Assembly: GCA_003427395.1 (NCBI GenBank)
Contig: BFEA01000025.1
Coordinates: 453,301 to 479,709 of the forward strand
Direction: 5' to 3'
Origin: Chara braunii
Lineage: Eukaryota > Streptophyta > Charophyceae > Charales > Characeae
Length of the DNA stretch: 26,409 nt
Shown here: one piece after another, positions 25,500 to 26,409 of the stretch
Numbering within the stretch: the stretch's first letter is position 1
Layout: each line of letters begins with the position of its first letter
Notes under the pieces: model-generated
Database searches by the model: none
The model's input: the letters and a program-made list of their open reading frames with translations, nothing else
What the model was told of the DNA's origin: nothing
Program-made: the position numbers and the translations under genes

Positions 25500-26409
25500 T
25501 CAGGGAACCATGAGAACTTCATGATTCATGAGTGCATGCTTCAATCTCTTGAAAGCACCCTCGCACTCATCACTCCAGTCCCACGGTGTGTCAAGTCGAG
25601 TTAGATCAGTCAAAGGAGAGGCGACTGTAGAACAGTTCTTAACGAAGTTTCTATAGTAGCCGCACATTCCTAAGAATGACCTGACCTCAGTGACTGTCTG
25701 AGGTTGTGGCCTGTGTCGAATACTAGCCACCTTCGCATCTTCCGGCCTAATTCCCTCCGTGGATACTTCATGACCCAAGTATAGTATCTTAGTGCGGCCA
25801 AATTCGCACTTCTCTAAGTTGCCCTTATACTTGTGCTGTCGCAGGAGTGAGAGTACTTTCTCAACATGTTGTGCATGCTCCTCGGCAGACATACTAAAGA
25901 TCAGAATGTCGTCTAAGTAGACCACGACAAACTTATCTAAATGGTTATGGAAGATCCGATTCATAGCGTGCTGGAACGTACCCGGCGCATTACAAAGACC
26001 AAAGGGCATCACTACAAACTCATAGAGACCATAACGCGTCTGAAAAACTGTCTTGTGTTGGTCCTCAGGTCTTATTGCGATCTGGTGATATCCGGATTTC
26101 AGGTCTATCTTACTATAGTACTTGCATCCCTGCACCCTATCCAGTAGGTCGTCTATGCGAGGTAGAGGCTCTGCGTTTTTCACAATGATGGCATTGAGGC
26201 CTCTTTAGTCAATGCACATCCTCAAAGTACCCCCCTTCTTCGGTACAAATAGAACGGGTGATCCATAAGGGGAAGTACTAGGCCTAATCCAACCCTTCTC
26301 TGTCAGCTCCTAAGCTGTTTTCGAAGTTCATCTAACTCGGCGGGGGCCATCCTATAGATCCTTCCCTTTGGGGTCTTACTCCCGGGAATGATTTCTATAG
26401 CGTGGACGA
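25500..26409 (-). pseudogene. Element 3 reverse transcriptase (N-terminal end at window edge)
   Basis: The 227-codon frame from 26183 has [52 protein letters not shown], the catalytic VVYLDDILIFS (YLDD at residues 89-92), LYLGHEVSTEGIRPED and FLGMCGYYRNF. Upstream, [18 protein letters not shown]-type sequence is visible with a TAA (26205-26207) in the usual ID-RGLN stretch and a shift near 26310 separating it from APAELDELRKQL. The frame ends with a TGA caused by a short duplication at 25486-25512. The catalytic Asp pair is intact. The gene runs towards gag beyond the window. Confidence 0.9.

Larger units (their letters stand above)
23501..26409 (-). mobile_element. Element 3: 3' part of a third Ty3/gypsy retrotransposon
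   Basis: Reading on the minus strand from the right edge: RT, RNase H, integrase with chromodomain-like end, polypurine tract. Gag, protease and 5' LTR lie beyond the window. The RT and integrase differ from elements 1 and 2. Stops at 26205, 25010, 24908 and 24824, shifts near 26310, 25500, 25405, 25155 and 25085, and two lost catalytic residues show it is dead. Confidence 0.88.

Noticed and set aside
1-26409. CRISPR arrays, rRNA or functional tRNA genes
   Set aside because: No regularly spaced identical repeats with unique spacers and no rRNA-like or full cloverleaf sequence were seen.

Overview
The window looks like nuclear DNA of a green plant or streptophyte alga: dense Ty3/gypsy LTR retrotransposons with chromodomain-type integrases, primer-binding sites matching the 3' end of plant initiator tRNA-Met, telo-box-like motifs, long GA/GT microsatellites, and no bacterial gene organisation. 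I cannot name the species. A run of 75 N marks an assembly gap. I found no intact host gene; every long reading frame I trust is a decayed retrotransposon gene on the minus strand.

Positions 1-3445 hold no convincing protein gene. They contain two diverged direct repeats (581-1390 and 1997-2962), each ending in a (GT)n(GA)n tract. On the minus strand each repeat carries a tRNA-like A box and B box and, at the far end, a type III hammerhead self-cleaving ribozyme followed by T-rich DNA. The ribozyme at 587-642 fits every core position. The one at 2003-2058 has lost the essential G12. The two cleavage sites are 1416 nt apart. This is the most unusual content of the window: a non-autonomous, ribozyme-bearing repeat that resembles a SINE more than the plant LTR retrozymes.

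Positions 3446-4369 and 14265 to about 14500 are two halves of one older LTR in plus orientation. They were split by element 1, a 9.9-kb minus-strand Ty3/gypsy chromovirus (4370-14259) with 350/338-bp LTRs, a perfect tRNA-Met primer site and an ATGTA target-site duplication. Its order is LTR, long leader, gag, protease, RT, RNase H, integrase with chromodomain, LTR. Its genes carry at least six frameshifts and three internal stops. The leader holds telo-boxes, four copies of a roughly 38-bp repeat, a purine tract, hairpins, three G-boxes and a possible tRNA-derived SINE.

Positions 14614-22081 (plus an LTR to about 23500) form element 2, a second minus-strand gypsy element with long (about 1.4 kb) LTRs, a decayed gag-pol, and a 13-bp tandem repeat in its leader. 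Positions 23501-26409 are the 3' part of element 3, a third, different gypsy element that runs off the right edge. The LTR at 22082-23500 lies against the primer site of element 2 on one side and the polypurine tract of element 3 on the other, so it is either shared or chimeric. None of the three elements can be autonomous as they stand.
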